A stretch of 64,000 nt of DNA. Origin: Ceratorhiza oryzae-sativae (taxonomy: Eukaryota; Basidiomycota; Agaricomycetes; Cantharellales; Ceratobasidiaceae). The stretch covers positions 992,001-1,056,000 of the forward strand of contig JARWMV010000246.1 in NCBI GenBank assembly GCA_030998015.1, given 5' to 3'. Within the stretch, counting starts at the first letter, position 1; the number at the start of each line of letters is the position of its first letter. Positions 44,460 through 55,824 of the stretch are shown piece after piece. A program made the position numbers and the translations under genes. The notes under the pieces are model-generated. The model searched no databases. It saw only the letters and a program-made list of their open reading frames with translations, and was not told the origin of the DNA.

Positions 44460-45762
44460 TGTTATGGAACACTAACATTTTTCTATTATTTTAGTCTGCT
44501 CTGCCAACCTCAAGCAATGCCTCTGTAATTAATTTGTGAAATACTTGAATTTGTATGCAGTCCAAATTGTACGATCTCAAATTTCATTAAATAGTACAAA
44601 TTTTCCGCTTTCCAACGCATGTTTTATTAAGTTTTTATGCTAAGATTTCAGAGAGATACAGAGGTTGCACTATTACCTGTTATCAGGAGATATTGATTAC
44701 AATATTGCGCTGCTCATATCTCGGCAACCGCTTATGCTATCAAAGTATTCTTATGCTCTGTCGATAGCTAATCTTCGGCGGTATCTGCTGCCCGAACATC
44801 GTTGTGATTCACGAGTTCCTCGCGCCGGAATGGCTCGGAGATCATTAGAATCTTACTGGACAATCAATCAAGATCTAATGACTCCAGTGAGTCAGGAGAG
44901 CTTCCCAGATTGATCCAGAAGCTTCTCTGACTCACTTTATGACTCACTGAGATGTAGCCTCTGTTCATTACATGTATATACCATGATAATATGATCTACA
45001 AGCCAATAGCAGGTCTCAGATGCATTAATGCCTTCAATCCATACCCTGTCTTTACTCTCTTATCCTATACTGGGCTAGGGTGTACCCCAAGTATAGCAGT
45101 ACCCTCTTTTGATGATCGCACTGGCATGCATGTATCTATTTGGCTCTAGAATGCCCTCCTCAGGGTATAAAAGGACCTCCTCTGAGGCCCTTCCAGACCA
45201 CCTCCTCCTCTTACTCAACCCAGACCAGTTATTGGTTTTTTTTCTCTGTCTATTTCTCTTGTCTGCGTGTGATTTCTTATATAACTAGTACTGAGGAATA
45301 AAGTACCATATTAGTTATATATTGTCTGATTCATTGTATCTTATATACAGAGATATATAACACAATATTGCCTGATTGAGTGTGACATTAAGTACCAGCT
45401 ATTAGAGGAAATCTAAGTACCTGTAGCTGAGGAAGTACATGCATTAGGCAGCCCACCATCTATCCTATAAGCTATTGCTTAAGTCTAGTATTAAGATTAG
45501 TATCAGTTAGTCCAAGCAACTAGGGCTGAACTACATTTAAGATATCTAAGGGAACCTGACCATAGTAGTCTTGCTCTTTATACCTATAAATTAGTCAGTT
45601 TACACTGTGAAAGATTAAGACTACCTTGAGTGTTACTTGATTGCATTGCAACTTTTGAGCCTTCTTACTCTAGTCTAAGAAGTATTGAGTACGATTAGTG
45701 TATACTAACATATCTACATTTGCTTAAGCTCTAGATATTCAAGTGTACCCTGACCCGTAACA
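44460..45762 (+). repeat. 5' LTR-3 of Family 3
   Basis: 1303 bp, TGTTATGGAAC...CCGTAACA. It carries TATAAAA at 45166-45172 within a GAGG/CCTC-rich palindromic context and AATAAAG near 45297. Flanks GCTTA and TTGGT do not match, as expected for the 5' LTR of a full element. Confidence 0.9.
45166..45172 (+). promoter_or_regulatory. TATA box of LTR-3
   Basis: TATAAAA lies between CCTCCTCAGGG and GGACCTCCTCTGAGG, conserved in all full LTR-3 copies of the window. Confidence 0.6.
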
Positions 45763-45763
45763 T

Positions 45764-45777
45764 TGGTGAAGCGACCC
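45764..45777 (+). promoter_or_regulatory. tRNA-type primer binding site of Family 3
   Basis: TGGTGAAGCGACCC begins one base after the LTR. The TGG start is what a tRNA 3' CCA end would pair with; the tRNA cannot be named from here. This contrasts with the sites of Families 1 and 2. Confidence 0.65.
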
Positions 45778-45809
45778 AGGTCCTTACATCAAGTAACTAT
45801 CAACTAACA

Positions 45810-46115
45810 TTGCCATTTTTGGTCAATCTATTGCCCAAAACGGAATTTCTCAATTTTGACCACTCTGTGTATAGAAATACCTTTCTTACCACAGAATACA
45901 ACAACATATCTTGGGCTCTTGAGATAGATCCTGTCTGGATTCAAGCCCCAAACCCTACAATTACTGTTTTAGGTTATAGTAGTACTGGTGGTCCACCCCC
46001 ACATATTACTCTGACATTTACCTTTAGGAATTATAGGCCATATATTCCAATAAATTCAGTATCAAGTGCTCTAAGTGCTGGACTTGAATTTGAAGTCTAT
46101 ATTACATCTTCCTGA
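45810..46115 (+). CDS. Small ORF in the Family 3 leader, unknown
   Basis: A 101-residue frame with a hydrophobic beta-like pattern (PTITVLGYSSTGGPPPHITLTFTFRNYRPYI is its centre by composition; key residues Pro/Thr/Ile). It starts about 45 bp after the LTR. It matches nothing I know and might be a leader peptide or the start of Gag in another frame. Confidence 0.4.
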   Translation: MPFLVNLLPKTEFLNFDHSVYRNTFLTTEYNNISWALEIDPVWIQAPNPTITVLGYSSTGGPPPHITLTFTFRNYRPYIPINSVSSALSAGLEFEVYITSS

Positions 46116-46231
46116 TCAACCACAACCAATAAAAGTTCAACACACATTTATTAGGTCTTTCTGGTCACCCCATACCAGCTACTGGGATACAGTTTATCAA
46201 GCCATTTATCAATTTGTAACTGAAACATATT

Positions 46232-47261
46232 TTGAAAATTATTCCTAAGTACAAATTCATCTTGAATTGGAGAAGAACTGTTATGGCCAGTACTTCAAAT
46301 ATTTCTGTGCATGTCCCTGGAAGTTTTTGGGACAGTACTCACCACCCATTACCACCTGAAGATCCTTATGTATCAGATTCCATGGTAGGAAGTGATGCAG
46401 GAGGTAGGCATGTACAATCAGACTATAGTTATCATAACCAGGATACTGTAGATTATGAACAATATTTGCCCATCCCTCCTAATGGATCTAGTTCATATAT
46501 TGCTCTTACTCCTAGAGAGCAAAGGCATCTGACTTACCAACCTGCTGCTACTAGGATGACAAACCTAACAAGGATGCATCCAGAGATAGCAGAGAGGAGA
46601 AGGTTAGTTAGAGGTAGGTAGGAAGATATATGAACAACCTCATCCCCATGTAATGCACATTAAATATCCATCTATTGGGTGTAGAGAATTCTTCAAGGAT
46701 CTCTTACAAGAATTGGATTATTTATGTACATTTAGGCCAGAATGGACTTGGTCTGCATCTGGAGAACCTGTCATGTTCATTGACTTAAACAGGCATAGGA
46801 GTTTTAGGACTAAGCTCTCTGCTTCTAAGTCCCAACTGCTCCCTGTTAGGAGCAGGCATCCTATACCTCACCCAGATGTTCCTGCATTCCCTGAAACCAG
46901 GAAGCATTTTGCTTTCAGTAAGAAACAGCATGAAGTTGCTTGTGTATTATTCAGGGATGAAGTTGAGCGCTTCTTGGCTTACCTCTTTATTGAACACCAA
47001 GCTATGCAAGACCTTGGTAAAGGGAAGCAAAGGGAGCTCAATGAAATAATGTGGGAAAATTCTGAGAGTAGATCCAAGACTCCAGAATATGCTCCAGCCC
47101 CTCATCCTAAGCTCACTATTGACTCAATTAGATCTCCTACTGGTCATCTAGAATTCAAACCTCTAGAAGTTCGGGAGGATCCAGATGAGCCAGAGTGGTG
47201 GAGAGGAGCTAGTTCAAATAGAAGAGCAGGAAGTGGAAGATATCACAAGGATAGCAGATGA
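46232..47261 (+). pseudogene. Gag N-terminal region of Family 3 (two frames)
   Basis: 46232-46621 and 46653-47261 follow each other in different frames. The first is rich in His/Pro/Ser/Tyr, ending in a basic run; the second includes a Pro-rich basic stretch (RSRHPIPHPD) and an acidic C-terminus. They lie between leader and the collagen-like segment, so N-terminal Gag is the natural reading, although no domain is recognised. Confidence 0.5.
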
Positions 47262-47305
47262 TTCTGCTGAGGATACTACCATGACTGCAATTCAACCTTC
47301 TGGAT

Positions 47306-48832
47306 TTGCATCTACTTCAGCTATGGCTCAGGAAGAGCTTCATTGGACCTGTGACTAGCTCTCCAGCTAGACCTGAAGCCTTAGGTGCAATTACTTGTAT
47401 AGGGACTACAAGTGAGATGAGACTACAAGCTCTATTCACTCCAGAATCAGTTTCTCAAATAGAAACTGCTTGCATTCTGGGAGTTAGAGGACCTTCTACT
47501 TACCTAGAGAGTTACTTAGGAACTTCATTTACTCCTGTAGATAAAATCTATCCTAGACGCATAGGAGTAGGTCCTTGGCAATCTGGAAGAGTGCTAGAAC
47601 CTCTATTACCTCCTGCTCAAGTGACTGAAGCAGGTCCTTCAGCTTTACCCACTATTGGAAAAGCACATGAGGATGATACTGATCAGGACCAGGACTGTCC
47701 CATTATAAATAAACCTGCTAGACCTTGTAAATCCTTTGACAATGCTATGAGGAAGGAACCTTTTAGAGGTCAACTTAGCAAAGGTCATGCAGTTACTATT
47801 GAGGAAGAGTTTCCACCTCATAAACAGTATGCACCACCTCCGCCTCCTGTTCCGGAAACGGGTCCAATATCCCCTGAACAGTTTACTAGAAGTCAAGCAT
47901 CTCCTTATCCACCTAGGGAGCCAATAACTCCTTCTAGGCCAGTAAGGGATGACTCTGGAACTATTCCTCAAGGAGCTGTTCCCCTTATTGTTACTCCTGG
48001 TGAAGAAGACTCTTCTGAGGAAGACGCTAGGAGACCTAGGTATAGGAATTCTAATAGAACTTCAGATGCTGAAACAGGCAGGCCTACAGAAGATTATAGG
48101 GCTGAAGGTTTTAGAGAGCCTACTGGACCTTCTGTAACTATGGCTGGAGATCCTTCAAAGATGCCAGTTTATAGTCTTGAAGGGAATACTTTGCTAGTTT
48201 TCCAGCCTTTAGTACCTCAGTCACATCTACCTCCTGATGCTAGTATACATATGCCACAAGTTTCTAGACCTACTGAAGCTGAAACATTTAGAACTCAGAG
48301 GTTTGATCCTTATCAACCCTTTGTGATAAATCTAGGACCAGGGTTCTCTGGTCTGGCTTCTACTCCACCTAGGAGGCCACCAGGACCTCCTCCCACTGGA
48401 CCTCCTGCCTCTAGTGGTAGGAATTTCTCAGGAGGAAGTGCAGGTCCACCTAATCCTCCAGGAGGAGGACAGGGGCCACCTAACCCTCCAGTAGGTCAAA
48501 GTTACCCTCAGCAAGGAGGAGGACATATTCCTCATATTCCTCCCATTCCACCTATTCCACCCAACACTCCTAGGCCACAAGGACTACCAGGACCATCAGG
48601 ACCACCTGGACCTCCAGGGCCCCCTGGAAATCCTCCTAATGGTCCTTATCCTTGGATTCAAGGCCCTCCAGGACGTCCAGGAGACCAAGGTCCCCCTGGA
48701 AGGGATGGCAGGGATGGAAGAGATGGTCCACAAGGTCCACCAGGTCCACCAGGCCCAGAAGGCCCTAGAGGAGCTGGAGGAAATGGTAACAATAACAACC
48801 AAAATAATCGACCTCATCTAGACATGAAATGA
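47306..48832 (+). CDS. Pro/Gly-rich Gag segment ending in a collagen-like domain
   Basis: This 508-residue open frame is acidic and proline-rich in its first 300 residues. From about residue 350 it becomes Gly/Pro-rich, and from about 425 to 500 it consists of Gly-X-Y triplets ([23 protein letters not shown]), followed by an Asn-rich end. Gly-X-Y repeats form collagen triple helices in other proteins; here they could drive trimerisation or particle assembly. The stop at 48830 overlaps an ATG in the next frame (ATGAAATGA), leading to the capsid block. Confidence 0.75.
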   Translation: MHLLQLWLRKSFIGPVTSSPARPEALGAITCIGTTSEMRLQALFTPESVSQIETACILGVRGPSTYLESYLGTSFTPVDKIYPRRIGVGPWQSGRVLEPLLPPAQVTEAGPSALPTIGKAHEDDTDQDQDCPIINKPARPCKSFDNAMRKEPFRGQLSKGHAVTIEEEFPPHKQYAPPPPPVPETGPISPEQFTRSQASPYPPREPITPSRPVRDDSGTIPQGAVPLIVTPGEEDSSEEDARRPRYRNSNRTSDAETGRPTEDYRAEGFREPTGPSVTMAGDPSKMPVYSLEGNTLLVFQPLVPQSHLPPDASIHMPQVSRPTEAETFRTQRFDPYQPFVINLGPGFSGLASTPPRRPPGPPPTGPPASSGRNFSGGSAGPPNPPGGGQGPPNPPVGQSYPQQGGGHIPHIPPIPPIPPNTPRPQGLPGPSGPPGPPGPPGNPPNGPYPWIQGPPGRPGDQGPPGRDGRDGRDGPQGPPGPPGPEGPRGAGGNGNNNNQNNRPHLDMK

Positions 48833-48835
48833 AGC

Positions 48836-49767
48836 CTGAAGTGATACCAGAGTATGATGGTGATCCAGATGAACTATATGAATGGATAGACCAAATGTTA
48901 TATAGCCATGGGTTTAAATGAGAACAACAGACTCACCCTGACTATCCCATTCAGGTTTACTGGAGATGCTAAACAATGGTGGTATCAGTTCAATGAGGAA
49001 CAAAGGCTTAGAATGTCTACAGATTGGAATCAGATGAGAGCTCGCTTAATTAGTTTCTTTTGGACTCCTACTTGGATTACCAAGGCTAGGAACAAAGCTT
49101 TGGCAGCCAGGTTCAAGGATTCAGGCAACAATAAAGAAACACCAGTTCAGTATGCACTTCGCAAAAAGAAACTGCTTGACATGGTTGAAGATTGGGATGA
49201 CCTCACTATCATTGCTGAAGTGGCTAGGTCAGCTCCTACACAATGGAGAACTATAGTCAACCATGAGGATATTGCAGACTGGTCCACCTATGTGACTAGA
49301 ATTAAGGAACAAGAAGATTTATTGCAAGATTGGCCTGCCATATGAACAACCAAGCTACCTATGACACAGTCAAGGAAGTGATCAAAGCTTTTAAGGCTGA
49401 AAAGCATCAGAAAAAGCATGGTCACAAAGCTAGTGCTCATGCAGTAAATGCTTCTAACTCTAAGTTCAAGTCTAAGCAGCCTGATAAATTCAAAGGCTAT
49501 AAGAATCCCTTCCCTCCAGACAATTCCAATGTTTCCAAACATAAGAAAGGGACTCCTAAAGCTAGAGGAATGAGAGGCTGTATTCATTGTGGAAGTCTTA
49601 TGCACTATGACAAGGAGTGCAAGCATAATAAATCTAATGCTAACAATGTCCAAGTTTATTTTGCTGAAACTACTGAAGCTGAACAAACTGCTTATGCTGA
49701 ATGTAAAGATGCCTGTAATAATTCTGATCCTGAACCATCTGAAACAGAGCCACGAGGAAGAATCTGA
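48836..49767 (+). pseudogene. gag: Gag capsid and zinc knuckle of Family 3
   Basis: It begins with VIPEYDGDPDELYEWIDQM, a common gypsy Gag start; a one-base shift near 48915 moves it into the 48908-49345 frame (FTGDAKQWWYQF, RARLISFFW). After a stop, 49330-49767 carries a Lys-rich linker and a zinc knuckle, CIHCGSLMHYDKEC. Only two or three simple lesions separate the parts, so this gag was recently whole. Confidence 0.82.
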
Positions 49768-49839
49768 TTCTTCTAGCTCTTCTTCTGATTCAGATTTTTA
49801 ATTAATTTCCAGCCTTCTGAATCTAATGAGACAGAGGAC

Positions 49840-51132
49840 TTGGGAGTAAATGCAGGTGACCAGGATATACAGGTTGTACACAATTATAATGCATTAGCAA
49901 ATCAAACAATGGCTACCAAATCATTTTCTATTCAATTATCTACCAGGAATGAGCCTCTTGACCTTAAATCAGTCCCTGAGGATAAAACTATTACTCTTAA
50001 AAAGGTGATGGAACATCCTTCAGGAACTCATTTCTTGGGAACTAGACCTACAGTAGCTATGGCTAGGGTAGGGAATGAAGAAGGCTTAACAGAAATTACT
50101 GTTGACTCAGGCTCTGATATTACCCTGATTAGCTATAATTTTCTGACTAGCTTGAAAGAACCTCCTAAAGAGAAATCTGGCCAAAAGATAAATCTTATTC
50201 AAGTGACTGGTAAAACTAGTATTACAGGATATGTAGTATTAGACTTAACCTTCCCTACTAAGGATGGACCTGTAAAGATGCAGGTAGAAGCCTATGTAGT
50301 GAAAGGAATGAAAGTACCTTTCATTCTGGGTAATGACTTTTCTAACCAATATAGAATCTCTTTAGATCGTCTTTCCTCTCCTAGCAGAATACTCTTTGGC
50401 AACTCTGGTAGGTCTGCTGAAGTAATTGAATTAGAAACTGAACCAAGATTGGATGAAGCTGGAAATGTATTTCAAGTTTACACTAGACCAGACTTCAAGA
50501 CAAACCTAGAGAGAAGAGCCTTTCACAGGAAAAAATCTTCTAAGAAGAAAGCCTTAAAGAAAGGGCCTGAAGGTGCTACCCCAGTTAAATTAGCTAGGGA
50601 TGTATTTTTAAAGGCTGAATTCATTACACAAGTGCCTATTCTAGTTGAATTCCAGGAAGGACAGCAAGAAGGTTTTATTGAAGGTAGTCTAGAAAGTAAT
50701 AATGGAACTCTGGATGTCCATGGAACTACAGACAGCATCATCACTCCTGATACTAAGACTATTCAGATAACCAACTTTTCTCAGAGGCCAGTGCATTTAC
50801 CCAAAGGACATGTCATAGGATATATGCATGACCCCAAGATTGCATTGGATAAAGAAAAAGATTTGCCTGAAGAACTTAGGAAAGCAGGAGAAGCCAAGGC
50901 ACATCTAATAAATACTCTTATGAAGGAAGTCAAAGTACCTTCTCCTACTGCTGAAGAGATTGAACTCTCAAAGCAGCCAGAAGGAGGCCCTAAAACTGCT
51001 GAACTGCCTGACCCAGAGCCAGTCCCTAGGGAAAGACTCTTGGCAGAAGTACATTGGGGAGACAATTTGACTCCAGATCAGAAGAAAAGCTTGCAAAAGG
51101 TGGTGAAAAGAACTTTGAAGCTTTTGGATTAG
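49840..51132 (+). pseudogene. Protease of Family 3
   Basis: A 430-residue frame. The active site ITVDSGSDITLISYNF lies near residue 85, and VPFILGNDFSNQYRISLD about 75 residues later completes the retropepsin fold. A Lys-rich stretch (KKSSKKKALKK) and a linker to RT follow. It ends with PDQKKSLQKVVKR, where a one-base shift leads into the RT frame that overlaps from 51054. Confidence 0.88.
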
Positions 51133-52712
51133 ATGGCAGACTTGGTAATTACCCAGCCAGGGTAGAGATTAATCTCAGACCAGGTACAAAGGAAATTGCT
51201 TTAACTCCTTATAGGCCAAGTGAAGAAGCTAAGGCTGCTATAGACAAGCAAATAGATGATTGGTTGCGCTTAGGTGTAATTGAGGAATCTAAGAGCCCTT
51301 GGGGCTTCCCAGTGCTTGTAGTATGGCGGAATAATAAGCCTCGCTTGTGCATTGATTACAGGAAGCTTAATGCAGTAGCTATACCAGATGAATACCCTCT
51401 ACCTAGGCAACAAGACATCCTTCATTCACTTGAAGGAGCCCAATATCTCAGTACTCTAGATGCTCTAGCAGGCTTTACTCAACTCCAGATAAAGGATGAG
51501 GATAGGCCTAAGACAGCATTTAGATGTCACAGAGGACACTTTCAATTCAGAAGAATGCCTTTTGGATGGAGAAATGGACCTCCAGTATTCCAAAGGGTTA
51601 TGACTGATGTTTTGGCCCCATTCTTATGGATATTTGCTCTAGTATATATAGATGACATTGTGATATACAGCAAGTCATTTGAAGACCACTGTGAGCATTT
51701 AGACAAAGTATTAAAGGCCATTGCAGACTCTGGATTGACTCTTTCTCCTGGTAAATGCCACCTTGGATATCAATCTTTACTCCTTTTAGGACAAAAGGTG
51801 TCCAGACTTGGCATGTCTACCCATAAGGAGAAAGTGGAAGGCATTCTACAATTAGAGGAACCTAAGGATATACCTACATTACAAACATTCTTAGGAATGA
51901 TGACCTACTTTTCAAGTTATATTCCATATTATACTTGGATAGTAGCTCCATTATTTAATCTCTTAAAGAAGAGTGTCAAGTGGAAATGGGATAAATTGGA
52001 ATCCCATGCTTTCAAACTAGCTAAGCTAGTCCTAGCCAATGCACCAGTTCTCTCTTACCCAATACCAGGGATGCCCTATAGGCTTTATACTGATGCATGT
52101 GACTTTGGAATAGCTGCTATCTTACAGCAAATTCAAACCATGAAACTTAAGGACCTGAAAGGAACTAGAGTTTATGATCAATGTAAGAAAGCTCACCAAG
52201 AAGGGTTACCTGTCCCCAGGTTTATTACACCTGACTCCAAAGGAAAGGTCATCCTGACTGGGGGGGCTGATGGTACTGAAACTTTTGACTATGAAGATAC
52301 TTGGAATGAAGACTTTGAAGAAACTGAAGTACACATAGAGCGAGTCATTGCCTACTGGTCAAGACTCTCAAATCAGCTGAGACAAGGTACTCAGCCACTG
52401 AGAGAAGCTCTAGGTGTAAGAGATGGTCTAGTGAAATTCCACATGTATCTTGAAGGTGCTAAAGTTGTAGTAGTGTCAGATCATGCTGCCCTTAAATGGA
52501 GTAAGACTTACCAAACTGTGAACAGAAGACTATCTGGTTATGGCATAGTAATAGCTGCCTTTCCAGACCTAGTAATAGTTCATAGAGCAGGCAAAGTCCA
52601 TACTAATGTTGACCCAATCTCTAGATTAAGAAGAAGGATCCCTAGACAAGATGGACCTTTAGCAGACTTATCAACCCCTCTTACTTTTAACAATGACACT
52701 GAAGATGCCTGA
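51054..52712 (+). CDS. Reverse transcriptase-RNase H of Family 3
   Basis: The long frame has all RT blocks: GVIEESKSPWGFPVLVV, RLCIDYRKLNAV, FRRMPFGWRNGPPVFQ and the catalytic YIDD (VYIDDIVIYSKSF), then thumb (LGMMTYFSSYIP) and RNase H (YRLYTDACDFGIAAIL, VVVSDHAALKW). A segment of about 65 residues between the RNase H start and the next motif (KDLKGTRVYDQCKKA...) looks like an insertion. The true start is upstream by frameshift; the first 20 or so residues in this frame are probably not native. Confidence 0.93.
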   Translation: MGRQFDSRSEEKLAKGGEKNFEAFGLDGRLGNYPARVEINLRPGTKEIALTPYRPSEEAKAAIDKQIDDWLRLGVIEESKSPWGFPVLVVWRNNKPRLCIDYRKLNAVAIPDEYPLPRQQDILHSLEGAQYLSTLDALAGFTQLQIKDEDRPKTAFRCHRGHFQFRRMPFGWRNGPPVFQRVMTDVLAPFLWIFALVYIDDIVIYSKSFEDHCEHLDKVLKAIADSGLTLSPGKCHLGYQSLLLLGQKVSRLGMSTHKEKVEGILQLEEPKDIPTLQTFLGMMTYFSSYIPYYTWIVAPLFNLLKKSVKWKWDKLESHAFKLAKLVLANAPVLSYPIPGMPYRLYTDACDFGIAAILQQIQTMKLKDLKGTRVYDQCKKAHQEGLPVPRFITPDSKGKVILTGGADGTETFDYEDTWNEDFEETEVHIERVIAYWSRLSNQLRQGTQPLREALGVRDGLVKFHMYLEGAKVVVVSDHAALKWSKTYQTVNRRLSGYGIVIAAFPDLVIVHRAGKVHTNVDPISRLRRRIPRQDGPLADLSTPLTFNNDTEDA

Positions 52713-52753
52713 AGAATCTGTACCAAGAAATAGGTGTAGACTTTGAGAAGGAT

Positions 52754-54430
52754 TTGCTAGTCCAATCGACTATGCATGCTTTAGCCAATGAAGAAAAGCC
52801 TTCCAAAGGTTTTAGGACAAGGTTTAAGGTAAGAAACAAAGTATATAAAGCTAATGTCTCTCTTGCTACATCAGGTTTGAATGAGCTACACATCAGTATT
52901 AATGAATCTGAAGTTAATCGCTTTTATGAAGCATACACTAATGATCCCCATTTTGCTGATGTACTCAAGAAGCTGCAAGGTGAGTATGATCATCTAAATC
53001 CACCCTACAAACAATACAGGATTGGAGAAAATGGTCTTATTTACTTTTGCAGAGATGACAATTACAAGCTGTGTGTCCCTAAAGACTTACAGAAGGAAGT
53101 AGTAGCTGAAATACATGACTCTCTTCAAGAAGGAGCTCATGCTGGCTACCATAGGACCTACAACAAAGTAGCTTCTACCTACTACTGGCCTAAGATGGTA
53201 CAAGTCATTAAGGAATATGTGCGCACTTGTGATATTTGTCAAAAGGCTAAGCCTAAAAGACATGGACAAAGAGGTTTTCTTCAATCTATTCCAATTCCTA
53301 GTCAGCCTTTTGAAGTAGTAACCATGGATTTTATAATGGATCTTCCTCCTAGCAATGGATTTAATGCCATACTAACTATAGTTGATAAATTGACTAAGTA
53401 TGCACACTTTATCCCTTGCAATACTTCTATCAATGAGGAAGAGACTGCCAAACTATTCCATGCGCATATATGGACCAAGTATGGTCTTCCAAGACAGGTT
53501 ATTACTGACAGAGACTCTAGATGGACAGGAGCCTTTTGGGAACACTTAACCTCTTTGGTTGGCATTCAGAGATCGCTTACTACAGCTTATCACCCACAAG
53601 CTGATGGACAGAGTGAGATTATGAACCAAACCTTAGAGATTGCCTTAAGAGCTTTTGTCTTTCCTTCAATGGACAATTGGAGTGACCTCCTAAATGATTT
53701 TAGCTTTGCTTACAACACCATGGAGCATACATCTACAGGATTTACACCTTCTTATCTTCTTTTAGGATTTGAACCACTTCGACCCTCAGATTTACTTACT
53801 TCTACTGGTAAAGCTTTAGCCAGACCCTCTGTAGAAGATCCTAAAGCTGTGAACTTCAATGAGATGATGAAAGCTATTCGCTCTCAAGCTCAGGATGCCT
53901 TGAAATTGGCTCAGGTTCACATGGAGGATCAATACAACAAGAACCATAGTTATCTTGATCTACAGGAAGGAGATTTGGTCATGCTGAATCCACATTCCCT
54001 GAACCTGCTGAGAAATCAGAAGGGAAAAGGAAGGAAACTCCAGATGAAGTATGATGGTCCCTTTGAAGTTCTAGAGAAGCTTTCAGATGTAACTTATCGC
54101 ATCAAGATTCCAGCCAGCTACAAGATTCACCCTGTGATTAATATAGCTCATCTGGAACCTTATCATAGAGATAAAGATGGTACAGACCGTCCCAAGAAAC
54201 ATCTGAATAGATCTGACTTTGACAAGGAACCTGAATGGGAAGTGGAAGAGATTCTGGATGAAAAGATGATCAAGAAAGGACAGAGAAAACAGCGTCGATA
54301 TCTTACAAGATTTGTGGGTTATCCACCTGAATGGGATGAATGGTTATCCAGGCAGCAGTTGACAAATGCTCCCAGGATACTCAAGGAATGGGAACTTAAG
54401 CAACGCCTCAAGACATCTAAGAAGTCTTAA
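52754..54430 (+). CDS. Integrase of Family 3
   Basis: 558 residues. The zinc-binding end (AEIHDSLQEGAHAGYHRTYN...CDICQKAK), the DDE core (VTMDFIMDLPP, ITDRDSRW, ADGQSEIMNQ), the C-terminal fold (DGPFEVLEKLSDVTYRIKIP, HPVINIAHLEPY) and a chromodomain-like tail (EWEVEEILDE...YLTRFVGYPPEWDEWL) are all intact. It catalyses cDNA insertion. A short gap with a frame change separates it from RT-RNase H. Confidence 0.93.
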   Translation: MLVQSTMHALANEEKPSKGFRTRFKVRNKVYKANVSLATSGLNELHISINESEVNRFYEAYTNDPHFADVLKKLQGEYDHLNPPYKQYRIGENGLIYFCRDDNYKLCVPKDLQKEVVAEIHDSLQEGAHAGYHRTYNKVASTYYWPKMVQVIKEYVRTCDICQKAKPKRHGQRGFLQSIPIPSQPFEVVTMDFIMDLPPSNGFNAILTIVDKLTKYAHFIPCNTSINEEETAKLFHAHIWTKYGLPRQVITDRDSRWTGAFWEHLTSLVGIQRSLTTAYHPQADGQSEIMNQTLEIALRAFVFPSMDNWSDLLNDFSFAYNTMEHTSTGFTPSYLLLGFEPLRPSDLLTSTGKALARPSVEDPKAVNFNEMMKAIRSQAQDALKLAQVHMEDQYNKNHSYLDLQEGDLVMLNPHSLNLLRNQKGKGRKLQMKYDGPFEVLEKLSDVTYRIKIPASYKIHPVINIAHLEPYHRDKDGTDRPKKHLNRSDFDKEPEWEVEEILDEKMIKKGQRKQRRYLTRFVGYPPEWDEWLSRQQLTNAPRILKEWELKQRLKTSKKS

Positions 54431-55019
54431 CCCTTTCCTGAAAATCATTCCAAGAACAACACGTGATTTCTCTGTTGTTTGTTTACTGACAAAGTCATTT
54501 TGTAGATATAAATCGGCTAGCATTTACCACTGGAAACACCACACCAACCATGGCCAACTCATTATCATCATTGCTGTCTCTCCCATCATCCTCATGGTCT
54601 TGCCACCTACTATACAGTCTAGGAGAAGACTTTATATGGGTCGCACCTGGACAAAAGGTGGTAATGGAGTACTCCAACCTGGAGCGCACCATAACTGTCA
54701 CTGGCAGAGTGGTGATCTCTCTGCCATACAAGCTGGTATACCTTCAGCAGGCAGAGGACCCTCTGGACTGTTAAGCCAGCCAACATCCTCCATTGCCTTG
54801 GTAAGGAATCGCAGGCAGTATAGTCCCTACAGGGGTCCAGGAAACAGAGGCATGCCCTCTGAGCTTTTCATCCTGCCAGACCATCCATACTGTAAGTCCA
54901 AAATCTATTTACTGGGTTTAATGCTTATGGTACTGGACAGATCAAATGCAAGGGATGGAGCGACAGCAATACTTAGGATCTTTTCTACAGCTGTAGATAA
55001 GATTAACCAAGCTTGGTAA
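54366..55019 (+). CDS. Unrecognised ORF after Family 3 integrase
   Basis: A 217-residue frame overlaps the integrase end by 65 bases; a second frame, 54550-54774, starts at an ATG in good context (CCATGG) and encodes 74 residues rich in Ser/Leu then beta-like. Only one is likely real. Codon-level evidence cannot separate them by eye. Its place between pol and the 3' LTR is where env-like or accessory ORFs occur in some gypsy elements, but I see no signal peptide plus membrane anchor. Confidence 0.35.
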   Translation: MLPGYSRNGNLSNASRHLRSLNPFLKIIPRTTRDFSVVCLLTKSFCRYKSASIYHWKHHTNHGQLIIIIAVSPIILMVLPPTIQSRRRLYMGRTWTKGGNGVLQPGAHHNCHWQSGDLSAIQAGIPSAGRGPSGLLSQPTSSIALVRNRRQYSPYRGPGNRGMPSELFILPDHPYCKSKIYLLGLMLMVLDRSNARDGATAILRIFSTAVDKINQAW

Positions 55020-55308
55020 GTCAGATCTTTCCTGATCATCTTATCAAGTCCACTGATCTATTTGGATCGATCACATCTAGTCCCCCTCAAGAAACCTTTC
55101 CCCTTATCTTCTCTTTAAGTCTTGTACCAGAACTTTCTCTATATAGATTTAAAGAATAAAGTTGTCTGATCCCCTAAGTAATCATCAGAATGAGTCACTG
55201 CAAAGTAATCTCAGTTGACTGCTTGGACTGATCACCAGCTGCAAGGTTTAAGGACTAGATAAGAAAGATCTGGAACAATCAGCATGTGATAACTGTACAG
55301 ATAACAGC
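55020..55308. other. Non-coding stretch downstream of pol
   Basis: AT-rich with CTATATAGATTTAAAGAATAAAG near 55138. I see no gene; it could be 3' untranslated sequence of the element. Confidence 0.4.
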
Positions 55309-55824
55309 TGTCAGAGCCAACAACCTGAACAATGATGCCAAACACTGATGAGGCAATGGCAGACCTACAGGCTGTGATGGCCAAAGGTCTAACTGCAACA
55401 CCTAGAGGGGACATGCAGTGAAGGGATGGGGTGTGACAACATGCAGGAGGGTATGAGAGGTGCACTTGACCTGAAGAGGTCTGGGCAGGGACTGTTAGGC
55501 TTGGTGACCACACAGTTAGAAGGGGTGATTGACAGGAGGTCAAGTTCTGAGGTGTAAGGCTCTCAGACTCTCCCTTATATATTCATGGCCAAGGCTGTAC
55601 ATGTCAAATACCAGGACCAATAAGAAGTACTAAATGCCACATCATCACAGAACATTCCAGTAATACCAAACAGTGAGTCAACAACAACAAGGTCACATGA
55701 CATCTTGGTAAATAAACTGCATATATCTGAATAAATAGGACTTGTCCAAAATACAAAGAAATCATTGAAAAATAAAATGATTAAAATTCATAATAAAATT
55801 GTGGTCATGGTCTAGGCCATGACA
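55309..55824 (-). repeat. Solo LTR-2 with near-matching target duplication
   Basis: 516 bp, TGTCAGAGCC...CCATGACA. Flanks are ACAGC and ACAGT (four of five). On the minus strand TATATAAG is followed about 32 bp on by AGAACTTGACCT, the unmutated form of the proposed transcript start. Confidence 0.88.

Noticed and set aside
47645..47971. A 108-residue antisense frame, Arg/Phe-rich
   Set aside because: Shadow of the acidic Pro-rich Gag frame; no motif and no homolog in the window.
48596..48817. Antisense frames through the collagen-like region (Trp/Ser-rich)
   Set aside because: They arise from the repetitive GGxCCx composition opposite the Gly-X-Y codons.
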